This document shows positions 51,949 to 61,487 of a stretch of 64,000 bases of DNA, piece after piece. Both the position numbers and the translations under genes were made by a program. Position 1 is the stretch's first letter. Each line of letters starts with the position of its first letter. The stretch is from Mycobacterium branderi (GTDB lineage Bacteria; Actinomycetota; Actinomycetes; Mycobacteriales; Mycobacteriaceae), in NCBI RefSeq assembly GCF_010728725.1, contig NZ_AP022606.1:3596001-3660000 (forward strand), written 5' to 3'. The notes below the pieces were generated by a model. The model saw only the letters and a program-made list of their open reading frames with translations, was not told the origin of the DNA and did not search any database.

Positions 51949-51968
51949 ACGGAACTGATTCGTATCGG
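51949..51968 (+). promoter_or_regulatory. Imperfect operator upstream of the TetR gene
   Basis: ACGGAACTGATTCGTATCGG matches the perfect palindrome at 52628-52647 at the first eight positions and 14 of 20 overall. It ends 18 bases before the TetR GTG, so the TetR protein may bind it to repress itself. Confidence 0.45.
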
Positions 51969-51986
51969 CTAGGACGGGACGGCAAG

Positions 51987-52586
51987 GTGACACGTAGCAG
52001 GCGTCCTGCGCGACTCGATCGGTCGCTTGACACGGCCATCCTCGACGCCGCGCTGGCTGGGGTGGCCGAACTCGGATACGACCGGCTGAGCATGGACGAC
52101 ATCGCGTCTCGCGCCGGCGTCGGCAAGGCTGCGATCTATCGCCGCTGGCCCTCGAAGGCCGTGGTGGTAGCCGAAGCGATCGCGCACTGGAGACGACGAC
52201 TGGGGCCCGTCGAGCCGCCCGACACCGGCAGCCTGCGCGGCGACATCGAGACGCTGATTGCTGCCATGCCGGAGCTCAATGAAACTGATTCCAGTACAAT
52301 GCAAGTCGTCGTCGGGGTGGCGACGGCCGCGATGCACAACCCGGTCCTGGCGGCTGCCATGGACGACCTTGTGCTGTCGCCGCCGCGGCATGCGATCCGG
52401 ACGCTGCTCGACCGCGCGGTGGCCCGTGGCGAAATCCCGGCCGGCCGCGACCTGAGCCTGATCCCCGACGTGGCCCTGGGCCTCAATGTCCTGCGCGTGA
52501 TCACAGGACGGCCGATCGACCGGGTCTATGTCCGGCGCGTGCTCGAAGACGTGATCCTGCCGCTCGCGGGCGCACCGCCGCAGTAA
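51987..52586 (+). CDS. TetR-family regulator of the FAD monooxygenase
   Basis: 199 residues from a GTG at 51987. HTH at about 30-60 (LSMDDIASRAGVGKAAIYRRWPSKAVVV). It is encoded 78 bases before the monooxygenase, with related operator sites in front of both genes, a typical local control pair. It is an insertion relative to the M. tuberculosis order. Confidence 0.9.
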   Translation: MTRSRRPARLDRSLDTAILDAALAGVAELGYDRLSMDDIASRAGVGKAAIYRRWPSKAVVVAEAIAHWRRRLGPVEPPDTGSLRGDIETLIAAMPELNETDSSTMQVVVGVATAAMHNPVLAAAMDDLVLSPPRHAIRTLLDRAVARGEIPAGRDLSLIPDVALGLNVLRVITGRPIDRVYVRRVLEDVILPLAGAPPQ

Positions 52587-52627
52587 CGGTTGCGCGTTGC
52601 GCTTGGGCGTGCCACTCTGGTCGCTAT

Positions 52628-52647
52628 ACGGAACTAATTAGTTCCGT
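52628..52647 (+). promoter_or_regulatory. Perfect 20-bp operator palindrome before the monooxygenase
   Basis: ACGGAACTAATTAGTTCCGT is fully self-complementary. It lies 17 bases upstream of the monooxygenase start, whose ribosome-binding site is GAAGGGAG. The site fits the TetR protein encoded just before, especially since a related site precedes the TetR gene itself. Confidence 0.75.
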
Positions 52648-52664
52648 GTAGAAGGGAGTAGGCG

Positions 52665-54266
52665 ATGGACGTCACGCGTGTTCCGGTTCTGATCGTCGGC
52701 GCTGGCGCGGCCGGTCTGACCACGTCGGCCCTGCTCGCCAAGCATGGAGTGCCGTCCTTGCTAGTTGAGAAGCGTCGTGAGGTGTTCATCTATCCGAAGG
52801 CGCGCAACCTGAGCTTCCGCAGTCTGGAAATCCTGCGCGGCCTCGGCCTGGCGGACCAGGTCCACGCGGTGGCCGACGGTGTCTCGGACATGATCGCCAA
52901 GCCGGCGCTGAACAGCACCGAACAGTGGCAAGCGATGGACGTCGACGCGATCTTCGCGCCTTTCGACGGGCTGAGCCCGGAGCCGTCCGGGCAATATTGT
53001 CCCCAGAGTGAATTCGAGCCGATGCTGCTTGCGCACATCCGCGGGAACGGCAGCCAGGTGCGCTACGGCACCGAGTTGTGCTCGTTCGAACAGAACGACA
53101 GTGGCGTGACAGTCGTTGTGCGCGACCGGGATTCGGGGGCTTCGGAGACGGTGCGTGCCGACTATCTGGTTGCCGCCGACGGGGTGCACAGCCCGATCCG
53201 CGACGCGCTTGGTGTGCCGACCTCCGGCTACGGCGCACTGCCGATTTACGTCGTCTTCATCTACTTCCGGGGGCCCTGGCGCAGGTTCGTCCCACAGCTC
53301 GGCGACGGCGACGCCGTACAAGTCCGAAACGCCGACGTGGAAGGCATATTTCTGCCGGTCCGCGACGACTTCGGCATGTTCATCACCACCTACTTTCCCG
53401 ACAAAGGCGAGACGGCAGCACAATTCACCGCGGATCGCTGCCGCGAGATGCTCACCAAGGCGATAGGTGAGCAGATCGATATCGAGGTCGTCGATGTGGC
53501 GTCATGGCAACCCTATGAGCGGGTGGCCGACCAATTCCAAAGCGGCCGAGTCTTTCTCGTCGGTGACTCGGCCCACACCATGCCGCCGTTCAAGGCCGGG
53601 GGCGCCAACACGGCAATGCAGAGCGCCCACAACCTGGCCTGGAAGCTGGCCGCGGTCTTGGACGGTACCGCCGATCCCGCGTTACTGGCCACCTACCACG
53701 CCGAGCGACACCCGGTAGGCCGGTTCAACGCGCGCCAATCGCTGACGGGGCCGGCCCTGGCGTTCCTGAAGTTGGATGACAGCCGGCCGCAGATACCACC
53801 GGAGGAAGAGGCGCCGATGTTCGCGCTACTCTTAGGCTACCAATACCGCTCGACCGCTGTAGTTTCCGACGAACCGGCGTATTCCGACATCGCCTTGGTC
53901 GACGAGCTGCGCGGGCAACCCGGCACCCGAGTCCCGCACGCCTGGGTCGTCGACGCCGGAAAGCGCGTCTCGACCCTCGACCTGCTCGGCCCCGGATTCA
54001 CGCTGCTCACCGGAGACGACGGTGCCTCATGGTCCGACGCCGCGACCTCCGCCTCGAAAGCCCTGGGCGTCCCAATCAGCTTGCGGCGCATCGGGACTGG
54101 GGTCGACGTCGACGGCACATGGTCTGCCGCCACCGGCCTGGCGTCCGACGGGGCATTGCTGGTGCGTCCCGACGACTTCGTCGCCTGGCGCGCCGACGCC
54201 CTACCGCAATCGCCGGAAGACGACCTCAGTCAGGTGATGTGTCAGATCCTCGGCCGGACGCAGTGA
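52665..54266 (+). CDS. FAD-dependent aromatic monooxygenase (PheA/TfdB-type)
   Basis: 533 residues. GAGAAGL near residue 13 binds ADP of FAD; DYLVAADGVHSPIRDALG is the DG motif region, and RVFLVGDSAHTMPPFKAGGANTAMQSAHNLAWKL the GD motif. The C-terminal thioredoxin-like domain (from about 400) completes the TfdB/PheA layout. Such enzymes hydroxylate phenols or polyketides. Translationally coupled to the SGNH hydrolase (GTGA). Regulated by the TetR gene upstream. Confidence 0.9.
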   Translation: MDVTRVPVLIVGAGAAGLTTSALLAKHGVPSLLVEKRREVFIYPKARNLSFRSLEILRGLGLADQVHAVADGVSDMIAKPALNSTEQWQAMDVDAIFAPFDGLSPEPSGQYCPQSEFEPMLLAHIRGNGSQVRYGTELCSFEQNDSGVTVVVRDRDSGASETVRADYLVAADGVHSPIRDALGVPTSGYGALPIYVVFIYFRGPWRRFVPQLGDGDAVQVRNADVEGIFLPVRDDFGMFITTYFPDKGETAAQFTADRCREMLTKAIGEQIDIEVVDVASWQPYERVADQFQSGRVFLVGDSAHTMPPFKAGGANTAMQSAHNLAWKLAAVLDGTADPALLATYHAERHPVGRFNARQSLTGPALAFLKLDDSRPQIPPEEEAPMFALLLGYQYRSTAVVSDEPAYSDIALVDELRGQPGTRVPHAWVVDAGKRVSTLDLLGPGFTLLTGDDGASWSDAATSASKALGVPISLRRIGTGVDVDGTWSAATGLASDGALLVRPDDFVAWRADALPQSPEDDLSQVMCQILGRTQ

Positions 54267-54982
54267 GCGCGTCGGAAACGGTAGCCTGCGTGGGCTCGAG
54301 CACCACTGCGTCGAGAGGAACCTACAAATGGATCGACGAGTTGGCAAATCGGCCGCAGAATAGCCGATTTCGCTTCGTGAACCTCGGCGTGGGTGGGGAC
54401 CTGTCTTTCAACACCGTTAGACGCCTGCACCGGGTGATCAGCCTGCAGCCGGATCGGGTGATCGTCCTCATTGGCACGAATGACATTCTGGCCAGCGTCT
54501 TTCCGGGTTTCAGGCGGTTCGTTCGCGTCGTCAAGCGGGTATCCGAAGAACCGACTTCGGGCAGGTTCGAAGAGAACCTCGACGTCATCGTGAGCAGGCT
54601 ACAAGCTGATACGCTGAGTTCGTTTGCGCCGGTGGGAGAAGAGCCCGATTCGCGTGATCCTGTTCAGCGACGGCTCAACGAGCTGGTCGCCGCCTATAAC
54701 GCGATCGTTCGCAAGGTCGCGTCGAGTCAACACGCCGATTACATCCCGTTCTACGAGGCTTTTCACAACCAACTCGTGCGGGCTGGGACAGCCAAGCCCT
54801 TTACCCGTTTCTCGTTCGCATCCTTCTACCGCGATTACCTGTTGCGCGAAATGATTCTGCGGCAAAACTTTGACGAGATCGCTCGCATCAACGGCTGGCA
54901 GTTCCACATTGACGGCATTCATCTGAACACCCCGGGCGGCCAAATCCTCACCGATGCCGTACAGAAGTTCTTGGACGCCTAG
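54263..54982 (+). CDS. SGNH/GDSL-type hydrolase
   Basis: 239 residues from a GTG at 54263 overlapping the monooxygenase stop. Block I ACVGSSTT with nucleophile Ser, a Gly in LGVGGDLSFN, block III GTNDI and block V DGIHLNTPGG supply the catalytic Ser, Gly, Asn and Asp/His. No signal peptide, so it works in the cytoplasm. Probably removes an ester from the monooxygenase substrate or product; that is inference. Confidence 0.86.
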   Translation: MSASETVACVGSSTTASRGTYKWIDELANRPQNSRFRFVNLGVGGDLSFNTVRRLHRVISLQPDRVIVLIGTNDILASVFPGFRRFVRVVKRVSEEPTSGRFEENLDVIVSRLQADTLSSFAPVGEEPDSRDPVQRRLNELVAAYNAIVRKVASSQHADYIPFYEAFHNQLVRAGTAKPFTRFSFASFYRDYLLREMILRQNFDEIARINGWQFHIDGIHLNTPGGQILTDAVQKFLDA

Positions 54983-54984
54983 AG

Positions 54985-55294
54985 GTGTATGTGTCCTCGA
55001 CCTCGGCTGCGGACGTGGCGCGGTCTTGCTGGCAGCCGCCAAGCTGATCCCGCGCGGTCGCGCTGTCGGAGTGGATATTTGGCGAGCCGACCAGACCGGC
55101 AACTCGATGGATGCCGCACTGGCGAACGCCGAAGCCGAGGGCGTCGCCGACATCGGCTTCACCCGCCTGTATGCCCGGCGGCTACGCGAACTCGGCATGG
55201 CAGAAGTCGAACGCCGGGATCTCGGCTGGCGCGCCTGGTGGGGTCTGCCATTCATCCGCACCACGCCGTCACCGCTGCCAAGCCAGGGCGCTAG
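54985..55294 (+). pseudogene. Decayed SAM-dependent methyltransferase
   Basis: The frame starts directly in the SAM loop (VCVLDLGCGRGAVLLAAAKL) with no N-terminus. After GVAD near 55150 the sequence jumps to RLYARRLRELGMAEVERRDLGWRAWWG, the C-terminal block; roughly 50 residues with the acidic SAM-ligand motif and catalytic core are missing. The expected end (VTAAKPG) then appears in a different frame from about 55255, so there is also a frameshift. A remnant of a methyltransferase common in mycobacteria. The stop overlaps the convergent LysR gene. Confidence 0.75.
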
Positions 55295-56166
55295 CCCAGA
55301 ATCAGATCCCGCACCGCCGAGCTGGTATGCGGCTGCCACAACGCCTGCAGCGGCACCAGGACCGGCCCGTCGATGTCGACGACGGTGACCGCGCCGCCGA
55401 TCGCCGGTCCCGGTGGAGAGGTGACGAACGCGACGGCGTCGTCGGTCAGCGGCGCCACCTCCGGCGGGCAGCCCTGCACCCGGCTGACCCGGTATTGAGG
55501 TTCGAAACCCGCTCGGCGACAGACGTTTACCAGGAAATCGCTGTAGTACGACGTCCCGGGCGGTGCCCACAGCACGATGCTCTCGTCGGCAAGATCAGCG
55601 ATCGGGATATGCGTGCGCGCGGCGAGTGGATGATCGCTGCGCACCGCGACGCGAAGTGTGTCGTAGCGGGCAACTGAGCTGGCCAGCCGCTCTTGCGGAA
55701 CCACGCCGCGGCGCAATCCGAGATGGACCGTGCCGTCTTGCACTCCGCTCACCAGCCGGTCCGGAAAGAGTTGCACCACGGTGAAGGACGTCATGGGCGA
55801 CGCCGCGATCGCCGGTTGCAGCAGTCGATACACCTCGCCGTTGCTGATGGCGGGGGAATGGCCGACGACGAACTCGTCGGGCTGGGAGCTGGCTGCGGCG
55901 CGAGTGTGGTGGGCGACGGTCTTTGCCGCGGCAAGCAGCGCGCGTCCCTCGTCGAGCAGTGTTTGGCCGGCAGGTGTCAGCGAAATCCGGCGGCCGGCCC
56001 GCACCAGCAGCGACGCGCCGATCTCCCGTTCCAGTTGTTGCACCGAACTACTGAGTGCCTGCTGAGACAAGTGCAGGTTCTCAGCCGCCCGGGTGAATCC
56101 CGCCGCTTCCACCACCGCGACGAAATGACTCAGGCGACGGAGGTCGGGAACCGCGATGTCCGACAT
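55291..56166 (-). CDS. LysR-family transcriptional regulator
   Basis: 291 residues. N-terminal HTH (about 5-65: LRRLSHFVAVVEAAGFTRAAENLHLSQQALSSSVQQLE) and a substrate-binding domain from 90 onwards. Divergent from the SDR gene with 88 bases between starts, and so its probable regulator. Effector unknown. Confidence 0.92.
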   Translation of the reverse strand: MSDIAVPDLRRLSHFVAVVEAAGFTRAAENLHLSQQALSSSVQQLEREIGASLLVRAGRRISLTPAGQTLLDEGRALLAAAKTVAHHTRAAASSQPDEFVVGHSPAISNGEVYRLLQPAIAASPMTSFTVVQLFPDRLVSGVQDGTVHLGLRRGVVPQERLASSVARYDTLRVAVRSDHPLAARTHIPIADLADESIVLWAPPGTSYYSDFLVNVCRRAGFEPQYRVSRVQGCPPEVAPLTDDAVAFVTSPPGPAIGGAVTVVDIDGPVLVPLQALWQPHTSSAVRDLILG

Positions 56167-56254
56167 TCAGCCCAGCCTAGCTACAAGCGTTGGTTGTTAA
56201 AAGCCCGGCAATCGCTGTTTTTCATTTGTGCATGCGCGGCCTAGATTCATAGCC

Positions 56255-57004
56255 ATGAGCAACCTGACAGGAAAATCCGCAGTGGTGGCCGCCGGAGCCA
56301 AGAATCTGGGCGGGCTGATCTCGACGACGTTGGCTGAGAGGGGTGTCAACGTCGCGGTGCACTACAACAGCGCATCGTCCGAGCCGGACGCCGACAAGAC
56401 CGTGGCGGCCGCGCAAGATGCTGGCGCCAAGGCGATCAAGGTGCAGGGTGATCTCACCGAGCCGGCCAACGTGGCCGCATTGTTCGACGCGGCGGTGGAC
56501 GCGTTCGGCGGTGTCGACATCGCGATCAACACCGTGGGGAAGGTGTTGCGCAAACCCATCATCGAGACCACCGAAGCCGAGTACGACTCGATGTTCGACA
56601 TCAACGCCAAGGCGGCGTACTTCTTCTTGCAGCAGGCGGGCAAGCGGCTGAACGACGGCGGTTCGGTGATCACGATTGTGACTGCGCTGCTCGCGGCCTT
56701 CACCGACGGCTACTCCACCTACGCCGGCGCCAAGAGCCCGGTCGAGCACTTCACCCGCGCCGCGGCGAAAGAGTTTGCGCCGCGTGGTATTTCGGTGAAC
56801 AACGTCGCGCCCGGGCCGATGGACACGCCGTTCTTCTACCCGCAGGAGACACCGGAGCGCGTCGAGTTCCACAAGTCGCAGGCGATGGGCAACCGGCTGA
56901 CCCGCATCGAGGACATCGCCCCGCTGGTGGTGTTCCTGGCCGACGAGGGCCACTGGGTGACCGGCCAAACCATCTTCGCCAACGGCGGCTACACGACCCG
57001 GTAG
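56255..57004 (+). CDS. Short-chain dehydrogenase/reductase
   Basis: 249 residues from the ATG at 56255. The SDR cofactor loop here reads AAGAKNLGG, a variant of TGxxxGxG. The catalytic region has ITIVTALLAAFTDGYSTYAGAK (Ser replaced by Thr, Tyr and Lys present), and the end SVNNVAPGPMDTPFF and TGQTIFANGGYT is typical. Possibly a 3-ketoacyl or sugar reductase. Convergent with accD6. Confidence 0.87.
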   Translation: MSNLTGKSAVVAAGAKNLGGLISTTLAERGVNVAVHYNSASSEPDADKTVAAAQDAGAKAIKVQGDLTEPANVAALFDAAVDAFGGVDIAINTVGKVLRKPIIETTEAEYDSMFDINAKAAYFFLQQAGKRLNDGGSVITIVTALLAAFTDGYSTYAGAKSPVEHFTRAAAKEFAPRGISVNNVAPGPMDTPFFYPQETPERVEFHKSQAMGNRLTRIEDIAPLVVFLADEGHWVTGQTIFANGGYTTR

Positions 57005-57026
57005 AGGACGCGCCGAAAAGTGCTAC

Positions 57027-58448
57027 CTACAGCGGGATGTTCTTGTGGCGGCCGCGGCGTGCGGGCGCCTCGGCCAGCGCCTGGGTCAGCTTGCTGCGGG
57101 TGTGCGCCGGGTCGATCTTCTCGTCGACCACGCCGATGTCGATCGCAGAATCGACGCCGCCGGCGATCCGCTCGTGCTCCTCGGCCAGCTTGTCGTGCAG
57201 CGCTTCACGCTCGTGCTCCGGCGCGGCCGCCAGCTTCTTCTTGTGCAGGATGCCGACGGCCGCCTTGGCGCCCATCACCGCGACCTCGGCGTCCGGCCAT
57301 GCGAACACCTTGGTGGCGCCCAACGACCGCGAGTTCATCGCAATGTAGGCCCCGCCGTAGATCTTTCGGGTCACCAGGGTGACCCGCGGCACGGTCGCCT
57401 CGCCGAACGCGTGCAGCAGCTTGGCGCCGCGACGCACCACACCGCCCCACTCCTGGTCGACGCCCGGCAGATAGCCAGGCACGTCGACGATCACCACCAA
57501 CGGAATGCCGAACGCGTCGCACAGCCGCACGAAACGCGCTGCCTTCTCGGCACTTTCGGAGTTCAGGCAGCCGCCCAGCCGCAGCGGGTTGTTGGCCAGC
57601 ACACCGACCGTGCGGCCCGACAGCCGGCCCAGCCCGACCACCATCGACGGCGCCCACTTGGCCTGGAACTCGTCGAACGGCACGTCGTCGTCGAGCAGCG
57701 CCGTCACGATCGGGTGCACGTCATAGGCGCGGCGCGGCGACTCCGGCAGCAACGCGTGCAGGTCGGTGTCCTGGGCCTCGGCCTTGGCGCGGTCGAAATG
57801 CCCTTGCTGGCAGAACAATCCGACCAGCCGGCGACCACGCTCGTAGGCGTCGAGCTCGTCGTCGGCGACGATGTGGCAGACCCCGGACTTCTTGTGGTGG
57901 GTGTTGGGCCCACCCAGCGACGCCATGTCGACGTCCTCGCCGGTGACGCTGCGCACCACGTCCGGCCCGGTGACGAAGACCCGGCTGTCCGGTGCCATCA
58001 CGATGACGTCGGTCAGCGCCGGCCCGTAGGCGGCGCCGCCGGCGGCGAAGCCGACCACCACCGAGATCTGTGGGATGTACCCGGAGGCCCGGATCATCGC
58101 CTCGAACACCAGGCCGACCGCGTGCAACGCCCGCACGCCCTCGGCCAGCCGGGCACCGCCGGAGTGCCAGATACCGACGATCGGGCTCTGCTCTTCGATG
58201 GCGGTGTCGTAGGCGTTGACGATGTGGGTGCACCCCTCGATGCCCATCGCACCGCCCATCACCGTCCCGTCGGTGCAGAACGCGATGGTGCGCACCCCGT
58301 TGACGGTGCCCGCGGCGGCCAGCACCCCGGAGCGGTCACGCTCGTGCAACAGCTCCACGCTGTCGTCGTCGAAGAACGTGGTCAGGCGTAGTAGCGGATC
58401 GCGGGGATCGAGCGACTCACCAACCGCCTCCGGGGCCATGATCGTCAT
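57027..58448 (-). CDS. accD6: Acetyl/propionyl-CoA carboxylase beta subunit AccD6
   Basis: 473 residues, as in Rv2247. The carboxyltransferase fold shows GIWHSGGARLAEGV and VVVGFAAGGAAYGPAL (N-lobe) and DVPGYLPGVDQEWGGVVRRGAKLL (C-lobe). Makes malonyl-CoA from acetyl-CoA together with the AccA3 biotinylated subunit, feeding FAS-II. Last gene of the minus-strand FAS-II operon, 33 bases after kasB. Confidence 0.97.
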   Translation of the reverse strand: MTIMAPEAVGESLDPRDPLLRLTTFFDDDSVELLHERDRSGVLAAAGTVNGVRTIAFCTDGTVMGGAMGIEGCTHIVNAYDTAIEEQSPIVGIWHSGGARLAEGVRALHAVGLVFEAMIRASGYIPQISVVVGFAAGGAAYGPALTDVIVMAPDSRVFVTGPDVVRSVTGEDVDMASLGGPNTHHKKSGVCHIVADDELDAYERGRRLVGLFCQQGHFDRAKAEAQDTDLHALLPESPRRAYDVHPIVTALLDDDVPFDEFQAKWAPSMVVGLGRLSGRTVGVLANNPLRLGGCLNSESAEKAARFVRLCDAFGIPLVVIVDVPGYLPGVDQEWGGVVRRGAKLLHAFGEATVPRVTLVTRKIYGGAYIAMNSRSLGATKVFAWPDAEVAVMGAKAAVGILHKKKLAAAPEHEREALHDKLAEEHERIAGGVDSAIDIGVVDEKIDPAHTRSKLTQALAEAPARRGRHKNIPL

Positions 58449-58481
58449 CGCAGGTCTCCTCCTCGAGGCGGCGCCTCGGTA

Positions 58482-59810
58482 TCAGTACCGGCCAAATGCC
58501 AGGGCTACGTTGTGTCCACCGAATCCGAACGAGTTGTTGATCGCGTACTGGTAGTCACCGGTTCGCGGCTTGCCCGCGACCACGTCCAGGTCGATCTCGG
58601 GGTCGAGGTTCACCAGATTCAGTGTCGGCGGAATGATCTGGTCCCGCAGCGCGAGCACGGTCAGGATCGACTCCACCGCGCCGACCGCGCCGACCGAGTG
58701 GCCCAGCGCCGACTTGGGCGCGTACACCGCGGCGTTCCCGCCACCCGGGCCGAGCGCATTGTTGATCGCCTTGCCCTCGGCCAGGTCGCCGACCGAGGTG
58801 CCGGTGGCATGAGCGTTGACGTGGGTGATGTCGGCCGGCGTGAGGTCGGCCAGCTGGATCGCCCGCGTCATCGCGTGCCCGGCGCGCTCGCCGTTGGGGT
58901 CCGGGGCGACCATGTGGAAGCCGTCGGAGGTGATGCTGGCGCCCATCAGCCGAGCCAGGATGTTGGCGCCCCGGGCCTTGGCGTGCTCCTCGGTCTCGAT
59001 GACCAGCAGCGCGCCGGCCTCACCGAACACGAAGCCGTCGCGGTCCTTGTCGAACGGGCGGCAGGCACCCGGCGGGTCGTCGTTGTTGGTCGACATCACG
59101 ATGCGCATCTGAGCGAACCCGGCGATGGGCACCGCCTCGATCTTGGTCTCGACGCCACCGCAGATCGCGATGTCGGCCTCGCCCAGCACGATCTGCTGCC
59201 AGGCGCGGGCGATGCCCTCCGACCCTGAGGCGCAGGCCGACACCGGGGTCATCACTCCGGCCTTGGCGTGCCGCTCCAGCCCGACAGCCGCGGATGCGCC
59301 GTTGGGCATGTACATCTGCACGGCCAGCGGCGAGACCGCCTTCATGCCGCGCACCCGCATGTCGTCGTAGCTGAAGACCAGCTCCTCCGTCGAACCCATC
59401 CCGGTGCCGATCGATACCGCCAACCGGTTGGTGTCGACCTCGGGCGCCCCGGCGTTGTCCCACACCCGACGACCCAGCACCGTGGCCATCTTCTGCAGGT
59501 AGCCCATCCGGCGGTTCTCGATACGGTTCAGCTGGCTGTCGAACTCCTCGACGAGGTGTCCGCCGATCCGAACCGGCAGGTTGTACTCCTCGACGAACGG
59601 GTCGTCGAGTGTGCGAATCCCGCTTTGCCCGTCAAGCAGCAGCTTCCAGGTGGTCTCCGCATCGGTTGCAAGGGCAGTCGTCATGGCAATGCCAGTGACG
59701 ACGACATTGGGGAAGCCTTTCCCCGTGGCCAACGATGCCATTGGTTTTCCGAAAGTTCCTTTCGTGCTAGTCCGGCTCCTCTTCGGGCCGTTTCCGGCCC
59801 GAAGCGTCAC
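58482..59810 (-). CDS. kasB: Beta-ketoacyl-ACP synthase KasB
   Basis: 442 residues from 59810, or 419 from the internal ATG at 59741. M. tuberculosis KasB is annotated with a comparable N-terminal extension (GTFxxPM conserved), so both starts remain open. Active Cys in SACASGSEG and catalytic HATGTSVGD and [11 protein letters not shown]is/Lys residues are present. Elongates meromycolic acids to full length. About 67% similar to KasA by eye in the core. Confidence 0.95.
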   Translation of the reverse strand: MTLRAGNGPKRSRTSTKGTFGKPMASLATGKGFPNVVVTGIAMTTALATDAETTWKLLLDGQSGIRTLDDPFVEEYNLPVRIGGHLVEEFDSQLNRIENRRMGYLQKMATVLGRRVWDNAGAPEVDTNRLAVSIGTGMGSTEELVFSYDDMRVRGMKAVSPLAVQMYMPNGASAAVGLERHAKAGVMTPVSACASGSEGIARAWQQIVLGEADIAICGGVETKIEAVPIAGFAQMRIVMSTNNDDPPGACRPFDKDRDGFVFGEAGALLVIETEEHAKARGANILARLMGASITSDGFHMVAPDPNGERAGHAMTRAIQLADLTPADITHVNAHATGTSVGDLAEGKAINNALGPGGGNAAVYAPKSALGHSVGAVGAVESILTVLALRDQIIPPTLNLVNLDPEIDLDVVAGKPRTGDYQYAINNSFGFGGHNVALAFGRY

Positions 59811-59822
59811 CGGACGTCGTGC

Positions 59823-61073
59823 TCAGTACCGCCCGAAGGCGAGCGCGACATTGTGCCCGCCGAACCCGAACGAGTTGTTGATGGCGTACTTGTACTCGCC
59901 ATCACGGGGTTCGCCGGCCACCACGTCGAGATCGATCTCCGGATCCGGGGTGTGGTAGTTCAGCGTGGGCGGGATGACGCCGTCGCGCAGCGTCAGCACG
60001 GTCAACACCGACTCCAACGCGCCGACCGCTCCGATCGAGTGGCCCAGCGCTCCCTTCGGCGCGTACACCGCGGCGTGCTCACACCCCGCGGCCCGAATGG
60101 CGTTGGCCTCGGCGGTGTCACCGATCGGCGTGGCCGTGGCGTGCGCGTTGATGTGGTCAATGTCCTTGGCCGACAAGCCCGCCAACTCCAGCGCGCGCGT
60201 CATCGCCCTACCGGCACGCAGACCGTCCGGAGCCGGCGCCACCATGTGGAAGGCATCCGACGTGATGCCGGCACCCATCAAGCGGGCCAGCGGCGTGGCG
60301 CCGCGGGCCTTGGCGTGCTCCTCGGTCTCGATGACCATGAGCGCGCCGGCCTCGCCGAACACGAAACCGTCGCGGTCCTTGTCGAACGGGCGCGACGCCC
60401 CTTCGGGATCGTCGTTGCGCGTCGACATGGCCCGCATCATCGAGAACGCCGCGATCGGCAGCGCCTCGATGCCGCCCTCGACACCGCCGCACACGGCGAT
60501 GTCCGCGTCACCCATGACGATCTGCCGCCACGCGTGCGCGATTGCCTCCGAACCCGACGAACACGCCGACACCGGGGTCATCACCCCGGCGCGGGCGCCC
60601 AGCTGCAGACCCACGGTCGCCGCGGCGCCGTTGGGCATGATCATCTGCACGGCCAGCGGCGACACCTTGCGGGGGCCGCCCTCGTTCATCAGGTCGTAGC
60701 TTTCGACGATCCGCTCGGCGCCGCCCAGCCCGGTGCCCACCACGACGGCGAACCGGTCGGGGTCGACCTCGGGGCTGCCTGCGGTCTCCCACAGCTGGCC
60801 GCCGAGCAGCTTGGCCATCCGCTGGACATACGACATGCGTCGCAACTCCAGCCGGCCCATGTGGTCGTCGACGGGCTCCTTGAGGTGTCCGCCGATCTTG
60901 ACCGGCAGATCCCACTTGGAGACGAACTCGTCCTCGAGGACGTGGATGCCGCTCTCGCCGGCCAACAAACCCTTCCACGTGCTCTCGATGTCCGGCGCGA
61001 TGGATGTCGTCGCCGTGACGGCGGTCACCACAACACTGGGGTAACCGCCGTTAGCAGTGGAAGGTTGACTCAC
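59823..61073 (-). CDS. kasA: Beta-ketoacyl-ACP synthase KasA
   Basis: 416 residues, identical in length to Rv2245. Catalytic Cys171 (SACSSG), His311, Lys340 and His345 fall at the numbers known for M. tuberculosis KasA. Catalyses the initial elongation rounds of mycolic acids by condensing malonyl-AcpM with the growing acyl-AcpM. Starts inside the acpM stop (ATGA). Confidence 0.97.
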   Translation of the reverse strand: MSQPSTANGGYPSVVVTAVTATTSIAPDIESTWKGLLAGESGIHVLEDEFVSKWDLPVKIGGHLKEPVDDHMGRLELRRMSYVQRMAKLLGGQLWETAGSPEVDPDRFAVVVGTGLGGAERIVESYDLMNEGGPRKVSPLAVQMIMPNGAAATVGLQLGARAGVMTPVSACSSGSEAIAHAWRQIVMGDADIAVCGGVEGGIEALPIAAFSMMRAMSTRNDDPEGASRPFDKDRDGFVFGEAGALMVIETEEHAKARGATPLARLMGAGITSDAFHMVAPAPDGLRAGRAMTRALELAGLSAKDIDHINAHATATPIGDTAEANAIRAAGCEHAAVYAPKGALGHSIGAVGALESVLTVLTLRDGVIPPTLNYHTPDPEIDLDVVAGEPRDGEYKYAINNSFGFGGHNVALAFGRY

Positions 61074-61417
61074 TTGCTCTCTGCTTCCAGCCTGGCGCGG
61101 ACGGCCTCGACCTTGTCGGGGTTCTCCGCCTCGATCTTTTCGCGGATGGCAGCGGCAGCCTCGGGGTTCTCTTCCTCGAGCTTCTGGATGTAGTTGACGA
61201 CGTCACCGACGGTGCGCAGGCCTGCGAGGTCCTCGTCGGGGATCTTGACGCCGTACTTGTCCTCGGTCTGCACCGCGATCTCGACCATCGACAGCGAGTC
61301 GATGTCCAGGTCGTCGACGAACGACTTCTCCGGCGTGATCTCGGACGGCTCGATGCCGGTGACCTCTTCGATGATCTCGGCGAGACCGGCGATGATTTCT
61401 TCCTGAGTGACGGGCAC
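61070..61417 (-). CDS. acpM: Acyl carrier protein AcpM
   Basis: 115 residues. The phosphopantetheine site is Ser41 in [10 protein letters not shown], as in M. tuberculosis AcpM, and the acidic C-terminal extension beyond residue 80 distinguishes AcpM from ordinary ACPs. Carries FAS-II intermediates. 70 bases after fabD. Confidence 0.97.
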   Translation of the reverse strand: MPVTQEEIIAGLAEIIEEVTGIEPSEITPEKSFVDDLDIDSLSMVEIAVQTEDKYGVKIPDEDLAGLRTVGDVVNYIQKLEEENPEAAAAIREKIEAENPDKVEAVRARLEAESK

Positions 61418-61487
61418 GGTGAGCTTCCCTTCGTAATGTGTTGTGTTACTGGATGAAACGTGCGATATGCGGTTGTACTGGCGAGGT

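Noticed and set aside
59268..61193. 641-codon open frame on the plus strand
   Set aside because: Antisense to kasB and kasA; Arg/His/Gly-rich translation without family motifs, an effect of high GC third positions.
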